Assembly (NCBI GenBank): GCA_013399875.1
Contig: VXAZ01005702.1
Location: 1,891,424 to 1,955,423, forward strand
Source: Gymnorhina tibicen
Taxonomy: Eukaryota > Chordata > Aves > Passeriformes > Artamidae
Direction: 5' to 3'
Length of the DNA: 64,000 nucleotides
The notes below the pieces were generated by a model, which saw only the letters and a list, made by a program, of their open reading frames with translations, had not been told where the DNA came from and did not search any database. Below are positions 12,092 through 37,430 of this stretch, in pieces. Position 1 is the stretch's first letter. Each line of letters begins with the position of its first letter. Both the position numbers and the translations under genes were made by a program.

Positions 12092-12092
12092 N
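12092..12092. other. Ambiguous base (n)
   Basis: This is the only undetermined base in the window. It sits exactly where a CR1 3' end gives way to the GC-rich promoter, so it may mark a hard-to-sequence junction or a collapsed gap. Confidence 0.9.
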
Positions 12093-12258
12093 GCCCGGCC
12101 GCCTCCGCGCCTCTCCAAGCCCGGCACGCCAAGCCCACCTGGCGCCCTCGCCGCCGCCGAGGCCAGCGCTGCCCGCAGCGCCCCGGCTCCGGAACAGGAA
12201 AGCAGTGGGAGGCGCTGCGGGCGGAAGCGCCGCCCGCCTGCCCGGGGGGAGCGGCGGC

Positions 12259-24123
<11,865 letters not shown>

Positions 24124-24431
24124 CCTTTCTTCATGTGTTGCTGTCTAATGCAGAGGATTAATTTAAATTGCATATTAGCTGTGATTGCGAAGGGAAGACT
24201 CCTGTTATTTCAGCAGGTGGCACTAGAACCCAAGCTGACCCAGCCAGGGTTTGAGTTGCACTGCTTTCTCCAAGTCAGCTGCATCTGAACTGACTGTTAC
24301 TTGTTTGGCTTTGTTCAGATTAGTTCTGTAATTATTATTTTTACTGTCTTGTTTCTTAAAATTGGTGCAAGAGAAATTACTGGTTTTGTCTATAAATTGA
24401 GGGGTTTTGTCCCATTTCTTTGTGTCTGTAA

Positions 24432-24437
24432 AATAAA
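24432..24437 (+). promoter_or_regulatory. C5orf22: Probable poly(A) signal of C5orf22
   Basis: AATAAA lies about 310 bases after the stop codon, with T/GT-rich sequence (GTATGTTTTTTTGT) downstream. It is the first canonical hexamer after the gene, so the 3' end is placed near 24,455. Confidence 0.75.
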
Positions 24438-24439
24438 AT

Positions 24440-27400
24440 ACATAATTTCTTAAAATGATTTTCTATTATGTATGTTTTTTTGTAATTTGGTAATAGATTT
24501 GGTCCTGAGTTGTATTATATCTTTTAAAAAATTATCTTAAAAATGCTCTTAAAACTGTAGGTCTATGTCATGATTTTTCCTAACTGTTGTGCTTGAGATG
24601 ACCCTCTCATTTCTCTAGAGCAGCTCATGGCTTCTGCCCCATTCACAGAATATAATTTATGTTTATTTCCTGTTCCATTAATATTTTCTTATTTTGCCTT
24701 ATTTTATTGGTGGCTCAGATAATATCCCTAATGTACGGACACTGGCTTGGTATTTTCACTTTTACGTAATTTTGAGGTTAAAAAGTATGTGTGCGTGTGC
24801 ATGTGCATGCTTTTATGTTTTAAATCCTGTAAGGAATTGGTGGTTTCTTCACAACTGAAGTCAGCAGCAAAACCTTCTGTACCAGATTTTCACTCATTTC
24901 AGTACTGCTATTTGGGAAATAACAGTTTTAGAACTATTTAATTTAGAAATCAATATAGTTATAGAGAAAACTGGCACTTTCAGAGGAAAAAATCCGTACA
25001 GAATTTATTGGGAATGAAACTGAAACAGGGAAGAGAAAATGCCACTTAGAATATTTTCTTTTATTAGGAATAGATTTTGCTTGTAATTTCTCCTTAAATA
25101 ACAACAAATGAACAAATAGGTTCATTTGCTAACTTCACTCTCTGCTTCACAGAGACTTTGTGCACTTTTACAGTTTTTTCCTACTTCTGCTGTTGATATA
25201 AATGACTATATTAGAAATTGTAAGTATATAATTCCTTTAAAGTATTTGTTCCAGTAGAATAAATTCCATGACCATGGATCCATTTCATTTGTGGTTTTGT
25301 GATGTGTCTGTCACAAAGATGTGCCTAGCCCTGGAGCCGATTTCCTTAATACTTCATAATTTTAAAAAAATTATAAAGGCATACATTGCATACATGAATG
25401 AAGTGGAGTCAGATCATACGCTGCTTTGTGTAAAGACTGGGGGTTTTTTAAAGTTAAAGGTCCTTTATGCTGGGCTTTGCGTAAGGTTGTAGAAAACAAA
25501 AGAAAAACCATGTGGGGCATGGCTGAGCCCTCCTGAGTGGGCAGGTGAGAGCTGCTTTTCCTTTGGGAAAGCCTGGGCAAGGGAGGGCAGAATGCTGCCT
25601 GGTAGCCAGGACTCAGGGATCCAAGTGGGAGAACCTTTAGCATGAACCAAACTCAGTAGTGCCTACATCTCTGCCTGGGTGCTGCTCTAGGGTGCCTTGT
25701 TTGGTGAGGTAACAAAATTAAATTTACTTCTTTGCATTTTTCTGTGATCTTTGGTGGTTCCTGTGCCCTGCCTATGCTGGCTCACGCACACACATTCACT
25801 GCAGTTCTGCAGAATCAAAGTAACATCATGAATTTTCTACTTGTTGTCCAAGTTATTTAAGAAATCTTCCTTTCAAGCATAGTTTTTGTTTATGAATGTC
25901 AAATTGTTATCATCTGAAATACCTGACTAACACAGCCTGTGTATACACGCCAGAAAATGCCAGTCTTGCATAATAACAAAGACATTAATTTCTACATTAA
26001 GGACATTTGCAAGGTTGTTTTTTACTTTGGTGAAAAGTAATCAAGCCAAGCCACAAACTGGTATCTCTTATTTCTTGCTTCGGCCCTATACAGCTTATTT
26101 ATTAACCAGATGCACAAATCCTCCATTCCCTGTGTCTGCCTCATTTTCCTCTCAGCTTATTTCAGGGTGTATTATGCAGTACAAGACAGTGAAATCACGA
26201 AGCATAACTGCTCTAATCAGTGCTGTAAGGATGGGACATGAAGGCCCATTAAAAAATAAATTCACTTAAGGATGTAAGCATAGCAGCACCATGTAAGTCA
26301 GCAGCTCCATACTGTCTCTTGCGTCTAGATGCCTCTGCCAGCTCTGCTACTCCCTTTTGCAGCATGGAGGAGTAAGGATGCCCACTTTGGAGGGTGTTTG
26401 CAGATATTCCTGAGCAGTAGAGATAGTTTCGTCTTAATTGTGGATCAGCTTCCAAGATGGACCATCAACCTGAGCATTTTGATATAAACAGTAAAACTAT
26501 CACACATTTGTGTGCAGTATGAAATAGGGCCTTAAACCAGACATGCTGAGCAGCCATCTGCCTTGTGCATCACCAGTTCTGCACCCCAGCCACACTGCTG
26601 ATTATCAGCTTGTCACTGTGGAAGAAAATTAGCTTTTCCAAGAAGAATGAACAGGGCATGAGTCAGATGGCAGAGGTTACCTTGTTCTCTGTTACCATTT
26701 CTTCCCCTCCTTGAGGCTTCTGTCTCTGTGGCAGCTCTGTCCCTTCCCATCCACCGGTAACGGCACTGAGTCAATCACCCTAGCCGTGGTCAGAGCTGGA
26801 CTGTGGGGGCTGAAGAGTTGACTCCATAAATATTTTCTTTCTGCTGCTACTGTGGAAGAAGAAGATAATTGCCCAGCGAGATCAGTCTTGGGGGAAGAGA
26901 CCCTTCCCTGGAGATATTTAAAAGGTGTGTATGTGGCACTTAGGACTATGGCTTAGTGGTGAACTTGGCAGTGCTGGTTTGATGGTTGGACTCAATGATC
27001 TTAGAGGTCTTTTCCAACCTAAACAGTTCTATGACTCTGTTTCTAGGAGACCCAGAACATGGGTCCTTTCTCCTTATGCATCCAAGGGGCGGCACTGGAA
27101 GGTCCCCTCCTGTCCTACTTGATGGCCCCTGTTGTCCCCATCAGTGCCACAAACCCTTTGTATGTCCCAGCCACTCTCAGGAGGAAGGATGAAATACATC
27201 AACTTTCTGCCTTCAGCTTTCAGTGTCTCTTGCAGGAGGAAATCCTCTGTCCCCACAGCAGAGGTGCAGCTCCCACGCCCCAGTGTAGATGGCAACCCAG
27301 CAACTTCGTGAGCTGTGCTTGTGACAGAGAAGCAGGACAGACAGTGCCTCAAAGACAGGTAAGGAATTAATATACCTTGGTGGGGGCGATGTGATTCTCC

Positions 27401-30310
27401 CTTGGGGTCATTGCAGACCTAAGCCAGACTGCCTCTCTCCAAAGCCTGGTCTGTGACTGAACCTGATGGCAGTGAGGGAGTTTGTGCCAAAGCGGGAGCT
27501 GGGACTGGGTTTGCTGGGTCTCTTTGCTAGTGCTCATGTCCCCACAGACTTACAGGGACTTCCACCTCCCCCCTCTCTTACATAAGGGAGCTCTTGTCTG
27601 GAAAGGAAAGCTTTACTCACCATATTCCCAAACATTCAAGAAGTGGCTCTGGTCTGAATTTTTGTCTGGTTCTGTGTAGAGGTTGGGTGTTATTTTTACA
27701 GTTCTATTGCAATTTACTTTGAGCATAAATAATTTCAAACAGGGATGCTTAGCCCTCTCAAGGAAGGAGCCATCTCACTGGAGAGAGACAAATCATTCCA
27801 GCCTTGGAAATCATTCCATTCCCTTGTTAAATGCTAATTACATATTTTCAGCAGCTTAGGATGAATGTCCTAATTGTTTTGCCTATCTTCTACCACAGGG
27901 AATTGCACTGTCTGCTGGGCCGCTTTCTTATGGATACCATGCCTTTAGCAGATTTGTTAGCATACAGTTTTACTCAAGGTCCTTGGCAAAACAAATATAT
28001 ACTAATTTGTGTTTGTCTTTCACTGCTTTACAGAACTAGGTCCGTTATTGCAAACTTAGGGCTAGACCTCCCAAAACAGGTCTAAAATATGTCCATCCCT
28101 TGCCTGCCCTAGGCAATACTAAATCTTTGATTTATTCAATATAGAGTGTCACAATATTCAGTCAAGAAATATCTCCCAGCTGAGATGTTATACTGAATAT
28201 CACTGTACTACATTCTTTTCTAGTGTTTATGTCCTTTGTACTCTGCTTGCTACCCAGCATCTCTTCCAGCCATTCTTGAAATTGCTTCCAAACATGTTGT
28301 AGAAAACACAAATTAATAAAACTCCAAGGTGTACAAAAGCCTTCTGGAACACTGTAGCTTGTACCAGGTGGTCCTTCCTGCTGCTTGATTTTGCTCAGCT
28401 CTGAATACTAATGGCCAAGCTAACTTAAATACCTGACTTTATTGCATCAAAGCCTGCCTTGGGACTTTCTTCTCTTTACTTTCACTTTATTTATTTTCTC
28501 ACTTTAAGTACATGTCACCAGCTACCCAATTCCCACTAACACTGATCTTCTGATACAGTTTGTGTAATTCCAATTTCCCAAACTCAGATGCCCCCTTTTT
28601 CCAGTAAGTCCACTAGCTTCTCTGAGTTACTCCCTACCTTGGCTCTAGGCCACTCATTAAACTGAGACCTGACTGGTCCTCCTCAGTAAACCCTGATTTT
28701 TTTTCTTTTTGTAAGTGGCATTTTAGAAATGTCTGTAACTAAAGTCAGAATATGGATGCATTTTGTTTCCATGCCTCTAAGTACTATTTTATTTCACATA
28801 AATATGGCACTGCTCAAAGCTTGCTCATTAAAGTTCCTGAGAAGTGCAAGTCAAAAGCTGATGCATTAGTGACTTCTACTTCCCAGACAGTCCAAAATTG
28901 TCAATGCAGGTAACAATATCATGTCAGACAGAAATACTTCACTGATAAGACATTTGGTTTCCTTATAAATAAGTTGCAATGATAGCAATACGTTGATAAA
29001 ATATATATGGTACACTGGTTTTCATAGGAAATTTGACAGAATAAAATATGCAGATTAAAAGTTCTGCCTTTGGTGAGGTTATGGATACTTCTTCTTTTCT
29101 AACAAGTCACTCTCTGTATCATTAGACAGTGCAGAAGTATAGAAGTAGTTCCTTTTTTTCCTGTTTCTCAGATTTCAAGGAGGCCAGCAATCCTAGTAGC
29201 AAAACTCTGTTCCTTCCTGTCCCACCTACTCATCCTTGGATTTTTTGAATCTGCTTCCTTTGCCTTGGTTCTCTCCTTTTTTCCGTCTAAGCCTTTAATT
29301 CATTTGATATTTTCTCTCTCCAGACAACACGCCAATACTAAGCTCTAAAAACACGTAAGGCACAAAACACCTCTAAGCCCTGAATGCTATCGTATTAAAC
29401 ATGCTACTTCAGCCACCTCTAATGCCAGTATTACATGTTGTTCTTTAAATCATAACCTTGTGCACAATGCAGACTAACTGGCACTAAAATCATCAAACAA
29501 GAAGTCTTATTAAGGAGCTACTTATACAGCCATGCTGCTTAAGCCTGCTGCCAAAATGTCTTCATAGTTAGGTCCTGCAGCTGAAAAGAAGGATCATTCA
29601 GTGAACAAAATGTCTGGGACTGGCCTCATGGAGAAGAAACACTTTTAAAGCACTGAATGCTGTTGGGGATAAATTCCCACTAATATGTTTATTTTTGCTG
29701 CTGCCTTTGATTTGTCAGGTTTCTGAGGAAATCCTGGTAAATGCCTGGCACAGGTCAACCAGTGTTTGAAAAGTGAAAAGGAAACAGAAGAGAGTCTGCT
29801 TACTTAAAGATACTTTTAGGAGAAAATTCCAAATATAAATGTGATATATAATCCCATTCTTTTGTGTCTTACATCCGTCTCCAACCTGCCAAAGATACTT
29901 CCTCAAATTTCCATTTCTCCCTTTTGTGTATTTTGATGTCTAATTTTTGATGCCTAATTTTATAATTAATAATTGGTAACTATTGCTTAGGTAGCTAAAT
30001 AAATCCATTTCCTCTTTGATTCACTGGCAATAATGAAACTTCAGCATTTTTATCTGTAATTTTATTAATCTGTAAAAATTTTTCATACTCGGTTGGTCAA
30101 CACTATGTTTTTAATGTTTTTGTTTCAATGTGCAGTCTTTAATTTTTTTTTTTAAGATTAAGAAAATGTATGAATACAAGTAATTTAATCTGAAAATTTA
30201 AATATATTAATTGAAATAAGATCAAAATGTTCCAACTTGCATATTTCAGAAGAAAAATACATTTAAAAAAAATGTATTTCCTAACAGTAGCTAAGAACAA
30301 TGGCTGAAAC
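24440..30310. other. Intergenic, downstream of C5orf22
   Basis: AT-rich single-copy sequence with one CR1 3' end near 26,900. A few GC-richer patches (about 25,500-25,700 and 26,690-27,450) have open frames but no conserved motif or splice pattern. No gene is supported. Confidence 0.7.
26898..27042 (+). mobile_element. CR1 LINE 3' end
   Basis: CCCTGGAGATATTTAAAAGG, TGTGGCACTTAGG and GGTTGGACTCAATGATCTTA followed by TTTTCCAACCTAAACAGTTC give a clear CR1 3' end. Confidence 0.93.
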
Positions 30311-30682
30311 AGCTGACCTGAACTGGCCAAAGGGCTATTCCGTATCACAGAATGTCATGCCTGAGATATAAACTGGGGGAGTTACACAGAAGAGAGTCTG
30401 ACTGATGCTCAGGGCAGGCTGGGTATCAGTGAGCAGGTGCTGAGCAACTGGATTGTGTATAATTTCTTTCTATTGGGTTTTAGCTCTCTCTCTTCCTCTC
30501 CTTTAGCATTATTGTTGTTGTCATGATCATTATCATTATTATATTTTACTCTGTAATAGTTATTAAACTGTTCTTATCTCAACACAGGATTTTAAAATTT
30601 TTTTCCAGATTATCCTCCCCATCCTGCCATGGGCAAGCGGCAGCACAGTACTTGGTTACTGATCAGGGTTAAACCACAACAC
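30311..30682 (+). mobile_element. ERV solo LTR, 5' truncated
   Basis: It shares ordered blocks with the LTR at 57245: AACTGGCCAAAGGGC, TATAAACTGGGGGAGTTA, a run of ATT/ATC triplets, TCTTATCTCAACACAGG and a GGGTTAAACCACAACA end. TATAAA and the A/T-rich R/U5-like part are visible. No internal retroviral sequence flanks it. Confidence 0.85.
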
Positions 30683-33600
30683 ATATGACCATCCTAGGTT
30701 TAGTTTCTTATCTAGGTATAAAAAGAAGGTGATCATTGTATTGATCACACTTTGCAACATGACATATTAAGAATCAATTAAGACAAGTAAATATATGATT
30801 TAACTTGTAAACATAGGGCAGGTATGACAAGTATGTCATCAATGTCTTTACAGATTTGCCCATAGAAAGCATTATAAAGAGATGTTAACAGCTTATTGGT
30901 CTTTGGTCCTAGAAGAACCTTTAGCTAAATTCTACAGCTGGAATCTGTACAATGCAATCCCTGATATGTACATTAGTGTGCACCTGTAACTGTACTCACA
31001 ATCTGTAATGATACAGCGCACGGCAGTGCATCTTTTATTAAGACTAATTTTAGACATACATCAATCTTCATCAACCTATACTTCATTGAACCTTCACAAT
31101 CACAGTGGGTGTTCCACTGAGTAAAGCAGAAAAGGAAGAGGGAAATGTAATTCCATCATTTGTCATGTTTGTTACTGCAAAATTTTTGTGTTTGTGATTC
31201 TTTGTGTGTTCGTGATTTAGCAGTGAAAACACAGGCTCTAGTAACTTGTTTACGAAAGAGTGGCTACTAAGTACCTTTGCCATTATCTCAAATTTGTTTA
31301 TTCTCTGAGAGTTCTCCCCATGGCCAGTAGGACTAATGCTGTGGCTATGTTTTGATGGTACAATTTTGATTTTCAGAATTGTGTATTTCCTGAGGCTGGA
31401 ATAACGTTAGATGTGATCAGTCTGCTGGTAAAGGTCAAGTTATATGTATTCTTTTCAAACAATGATAGCTATAGAGAGGGAAAGCATATTTCTTTTCTTT
31501 AGATGATAAGAATGTAAAATGAAACATACAAGGAAAACAATGTATTGTTTGTATTTGGCACATTTGAAAAACCAATTTTCTAGTTGCAAAACACAAGCCT
31601 GAGAAGAAATATTTGGACAAAACAATTTTCTATTTTTTCCCAGAAGCAGGAATTGCATATAGTCACACACACAAGTTACATGGGTATTTGATGGGGCAGA
31701 AAAATAATCCCAGCTATAGTTTGGAAGCTTTAATTACATTATAAACTGAGGAAGATTTCAGGACAACAAAGCATGTTGGTGATGATTCTCCAGTCCTGGA
31801 AGGAAAAGACAGTGACAGACTTACTTACCTGTGTAATAAACCATCATGCAAAAGAATGTGAATTAACACTTTAAGCCCTATTCATCCACAGATGGAAGAC
31901 AGAGAAACAATTTGGTCTGGAGCAGAGCCAGAGAAGTTCTCAAAAATGTGTAGCCTTCTAAAGAAATGAGACATCTCTCACCACCATCTATTGATGGAGA
32001 CTGTTGTTCTCCATCTTCCCTTTCCCCAGATGAGTGCTGGCTGGCTCTGCTGATTTGCTTCCAGTAAACTCTGGGGTGGATTAGCATCTCAAACTTGTCA
32101 GCCTCCCACTCTCATAAGCTCTGTGTAAAGAGCAAACTAGGAAATGGGAAGAGACATTACGAATTCTCCCACTGAGGCAGCAGCATGAGCTGACCCTTTA
32201 TGAGGCCCTAGAGAGTCCACGGGCAGAGCTGCTCAGTCTCTGACACAATGGCACCACATGCAAGGCACAAGGAAAGAAGCCTCCTTCACTCTAGTCAATC
32301 TGAACCTCTCTGATCTTCACCCAGACTGCCAGGGCCTGGGATAAATCTGTCCGTCCCAGAGGTTGCCTCTTGTGCATCTGCACTCAAACACAGTGAGAGT
32401 GGACACAACCATGAGAAACAACACAGCAGTCAGAGATGAAAGGGAAATTCATGGATCAGCAAACCACAGGTTTTGGAACCAAAGATAGCTCCGGAACATC
32501 TGAAGCACGAAAACACGGTTAAGATCAAGATCAGCAGCAACATGTGCAATGGACTCAGCTGTTCTCTGAACCACAGTTTGCCCAAGAGAAGAGACTTCTG
32601 TGCAACACTGAGCAACACTGTGAGAAAGACACGCTTTGATGACACTTATCTGTGAATATACTTCTACTAGGTTTGGAGGTTTTCCTAACAACTGGAGAGT
32701 GAGATGCTATAGAAAAAAAATGTGGGCTCTTACACAGTGTTTTCCAGGTAATCTGAAACTGATCAGTTTCACATTGCTGCAGATTGAGAATAAATTGCCT
32801 TACAGTCTGAGGAGAATCAAGAGAGTATGCATCTTGGGCATCTTAGCAACAGCAGCAGCAATGGCAAAATCATCTGAATCAGCCCTTTACTGCAGACAAG
32901 TTATTTTCTATGGGTTAAATGAAGGTCATAACCAGTATGATCCTTTTGCAAATTGAGCCATTTTGATACTTCAGAAGGCTTTTTTATTGGAAAATAAAAC
33001 AGCTTCTAAAGGTTGTCTCCCTGATTCATCTTGCAAAATGAAACGTGGGACTTCAAGACATTTAAAAGGGCTGGACATTACCTCCTACAAAATTAGGTAA
33101 TCAGTAATATGTGCGTGCAGCAGATTTCATTTCTGCTAGTCTTTAATTGCACACTGAGACACAAGACTTGGGACGTGACCACAAAAATTATATAACCTTT
33201 TTTTCTTTTTCTTCTCCTGGAGTATTAAATTGTTGTGCTAGTTTATGTCAGGCTTTCCTCTTTCAATCATCTGGAAGGTTCTAGATCTGTAACTAAAATT
33301 ACTTGCTTTGGTCTTATATAGTCACATACTTCTTTGCTGTCGTGAAAAAATGAAAGGCTTTTGTGGCTAGCTTAATGCTTCATTTACTTTTACCTGCAGT
33401 GCTCAATGTACCATTTAGAGATGTCTAGGTACTTAGTAATTGTAGTCATTAAAGTACCTGCTGTAAGGGCAACAGCTGCTTCACCCAGAGAGTATGATTT
33501 TTTTTTCTGTTTCCCCAATTCTGTGTAACTAGTTATAGCTCTCTTTGTAGTGTTTTTACACTTCATTAAATGTATTTATACTTTAACATTTCTCTGATAT

Positions 33601-33927
33601 AAAGGAGATAGATAGCATATTAAGAATGGCTACAGACCTTTCAAAGGAGATGCCACAAGCGCTGCTTCTACTGGGTAAATCACGTAATTGAGTATCCAGG
33701 GAGTTCAGTGGGTGAATTGGGAGTTACAATGAGGCAGAAGTGGTATTTAGTGACTGTAGCAGGTGGTAGCTGATGAAGGGGATGTGTGACACGGTGAGAA
33801 GGGACAAGCAGAAGAGGGTGAAGAAGCTGTGGTGTGGGTCTGAGGAGCTGCTTGAAAGTCAGCCTCCTCTCTGGTTAAGTGGAATGAGGGGTAGAAAAGA
33901 TACTGACACTATAAGTACTGCTTAGGT

Positions 33928-34077
33928 GTCCCATCCCTGGAAATGCTCAAGGTCAGACTGGATGTGCCTCTGAGCAACCTGAACTAGTTGAAAGTGTCCT
34001 GGTTTTCCAGGTGTGTTAACTAAAAGACCTTTAAAGGTTCTTTTCAACCCAAAGTATTTTATCATTCTATTCTATGA
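33928..34077 (+). mobile_element. Degenerate CR1 3' end
   Basis: CCATCCCTGGAAATGCTCAA, GTCAGACTGGATG, and an end resembling CCTTTAAAGGTTCTTTTCAA with ATTCTATGA. It is an old, diverged copy with small insertions. Confidence 0.8.
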
Positions 34078-34714
34078 GTGGAATTAACATAAGATTGTTT
34101 CACAAAAGTTTTTTCACGTATTTGATAGTTAAGACACTCGATGTCATGTATCACTAAATTCCTGATAAAAAGGAAAAACTAGCTATTGTTCGCAAAATGT
34201 GTGCATTGTGCCCTTGTCACTGAGATCTTTCTCATATTAATTATATTTAAGTAAGGTTTTATTTCCTGTACTACTTCAGCATTGTTGGTCATAAATTGCT
34301 CTGCCTGCTTTTCATGTCCTTAAACAATGGTATATGCTCTTCACTTCTACTGCTCACTATTAGTTAGGGGACTGGCCAATATTTCTGAAGTAAGAGAACT
34401 TCAATAATGCAGAGACTTTGAATATGAAATCTTCTGATTCCTGAGGAGGTTAAATGGTACTTAATGTCTGTCTTCTCAGGCAGAAGTGCTTTAGTGTACA
34501 GGTTACAGCCGTTGTACGGTAACACAGCCTGGAAACCCAGTCTGACTCAGCATCTCACTACAGGAGCCTTCAGGAACAAAGACATCCCAAACAACGGACA
34601 GAAAGAACCAAGTTGTTTCACTGACTTCCAAAAGAATTGAGGGACAACTGTTAGGTCCTGTAACCCAAAACTTCTTGGGGAACTAGCCTACTACTAACAG
34701 GAGTTGTAGGTCAA

Positions 34715-35085
34715 TGTCCAGTGTCCAGCTCAATGTCCAAGTGGAGACCAGTCATGAGTGACATTCCTCAGGGGTTGGTATTGAGAACAGCACTTTTTAA
34801 GATCTTTTTTGGAGACATGGGCAGTGGGATTGAGTGCAACCTCCACAAGTTTGCTGACAACACCAAACTGTGCAGTTGACAGCTGGAGGGAAGGAATGCC
34901 ATCCAGAGGCACCTTGACTGGCTGGAGACGTGGGGCAATGCAAACCTCATGCAGTTCAACAGGACCAAGTGCAAGGTCCTGCACATGGGTTGGCGCAATC
35001 GCAAGAAAAGATATAGGCTGGCTGGAGAATGGACTGAGAGCAGCCATGAGGGAAAGGAATAGGGAGTGTTTGTGGACTAGAAGTT
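34715..35085 (+). mobile_element. CR1 LINE internal fragment (reverse transcriptase end of ORF2)
   Basis: Conceptual reading gives LHKFADNTKL, WGNANLMQFNRTKCKVLHMG and TESSHEGKE with stops and a shifted frame. This matches the segment after the reverse transcriptase core of CR1 ORF2. The fragment ends before the 3' untranslated part, so it was truncated or deleted at both sides. Confidence 0.9.
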
Positions 35086-37368
35086 AAAGGGAACATCCCA
35101 TGTAAGTTCCACGTCTTACTTCCCTCTGCTGACAGCTGCCCAAGAGGTGCTCCTAAGCTATGAATTGAAATGCCAGTGGAGTAAGGAGGGTAAGGGTAAG
35201 AATATCTATTTCAAATCAGAAAGACACCTCCACAGATTTGCAAAAATATATTGCACAGTGAAGATTTTACTTACTTGGTCTTATAATGTAGACTTTTCTG
35301 CTGGACCTGAAATTCCTTTAATTTCTTGAAAATTAGGACGCCTACCTTGAGACAATGTATATTCCTCCTGTTTTCTCTCATTGCTCATTTCCCTCTAGAT
35401 GTGAATGTCAGTGAAGTACATTCAAGAGAGATTATTCTGAGTGAAATTTCAGGATGTTTTTAGAAAGCATTTTCTCTCACTATGTATACCAGAATTCTTT
35501 GAAAGATCCCAGGAGATGCCTCATTGCCCCAAGAAATTTTGTGTTGTACTAGTCCGTCCTGGTCCATCTTGTGTAAAATGGTGAAACTTTGAGAGCTTTA
35601 AACCCATCAAAACAGACAAGGAAACTCATCAGGAAATATGGTAGCTTTCTTATTTTTTTAAATACATGCAAGTACTGGTTCAGACTGTGTTCAGCTGAAA
35701 TGGCTCAAGAATTGGGAAAGAACTGTCGTGATGTAAAAACATTTTGCTAGGAAACATTTCTCCGGGTACCCTCTTATTGAGGCAATTGTCCCTGCAGGAA
35801 GTAATGTCTTCAGACACAATTTTGGCAGTCCAGGTTAAACACTTCTTGTTATCTTTGTTCACTGCTCAAGAGGTTCTGATCTGAATGCTTAAGACAACAA
35901 AATTATACCAGAGTAAGTGCAGCAAATTGCATTCAAATAGGAATGTGAAGAGTGTAGAGTAGCTTGAGATTGCACACAAAAAGTGAATTGCTCTTTACCA
36001 TTCATTTAATTTTCATTGTTATTTTGAAATCCATCTGTACTGAATTTCTCCTGTGGAGACAGGTTGAATGAAGCTGGCATTTCTCACTTCTGCAGTTACT
36101 GTACCAACTTACTCTTTTCTCTGAGATAAATTATTCTTCAGGATGAAGAGGAAACTGCCTTTAATGCTTACCAGTTTTTACTCAGTTTCAAGTAAAAGCA
36201 ATTTAAAACTACTCTTACATTCTGATTTTCTGAAACAGAACAAGTATGAAAATGTTAGTGTAATCTATAAACTTGATAGAGTAGGATTAGATTTTCACAA
36301 GAGAAAGAGAAATTCAGATCTGTACTGCTTGTTTGAAGAGATACAACATCCAGCAAGAGGCTATAGCAATTAAATATAAGAATAAAAACAGAGGTGGGGG
36401 TTTTTTTTCAGAAACATATGGAGGGGAATAACATTTTTAAGATGTGCTTTTGGTCTGTAGAAATAGAGACAGGAGAGTGTCCTGCAGAGAAAAACTAAAA
36501 ATGGGCTATCTTCACTTTCTGTAAAAGCTGCTGTTGCAAGTGAATTTAATTGGCATTAAATTCAATGGTGAACTTTGATTTCTCCAAGGTATAAATTAGC
36601 ATAGTTCTTGCCCTGGACAAAACAGCTTTATGGATTTTGTTCTCTATATGGTTGTACGTGCTGTCTCAAAATGTGATATGCTTTCTGAGTTTTGGAGCAA
36701 GGCAGCAAATAGGAGCAATGTTGTCTAAATCAGAATTCGCTGCCATGTGGATGGAAATTGACTCTGGGCATAGTGTCAGTAGCTCCAAAGGAAAAGCAGT
36801 CAAACTTCCTGGAGCTGAAGGCTATTTCCCAGGCTTGAGGCAGTTCCCAAGTGCCATGCTAAGGTGTCAAACTCTCAGGGTGGTCCTGATCTCTATCCTT
36901 GCAGACTTGAGTGAGGCTAACAATTTCTGACCTGTGGATTCTTTTTTCACGAAACAAAAAATGAAATGAAGGAGGGTTAAAACAAAATCTTTTGAAGCTG
37001 TTTTTGTCTTACTATGCCTGGGGAAAAGTTGTTAAATCCCTGTTCAGGCTCAGATCTCCCAGTATTCAACCTGTAAGGAGGGCTATGATAATTGGCTGCA
37101 GTTATCTTTGGTGAACAGGGTTTTCTTCATTACTTTCTGCTTAAAAAGTTCTTCTTCAAAATATATCTGTCCCCTGTTGCATATCCATGGCACACGTGTG
37201 ATAAACATTATCTTGTTTTAACAATTAAGCAGTAGCTGTTGCTCTTGAAGATAACATGGTATATATATCTGGAATCTCAACATTTCTGTGCACACCCTTT
37301 CATTAATGCAAATATCTTCCTCTCTCAAATCTGTGAAGTTTCCCTCTTCATTTAACATTCCTTCATTT

Positions 37369-37430
37369 CAGGAGTTGGACTCGATTTTATCATTTTGGGT
37401 CCCTTCCAACTCGGGATATTCTATGATTCT
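37369..37430 (+). mobile_element. Very short CR1 3' end
   Basis: GGAGTTGGACTCGATTTTAT and GGGTCCCTTCCAACTCGGGA followed by ATATTCTATGATTCTTTT are the last 60 bases of a CR1. Confidence 0.88.

Noticed and set aside
34730..35087. Overlapping open frames near 34.8 kb
   Set aside because: They are shadows of a CR1 ORF2 fragment.
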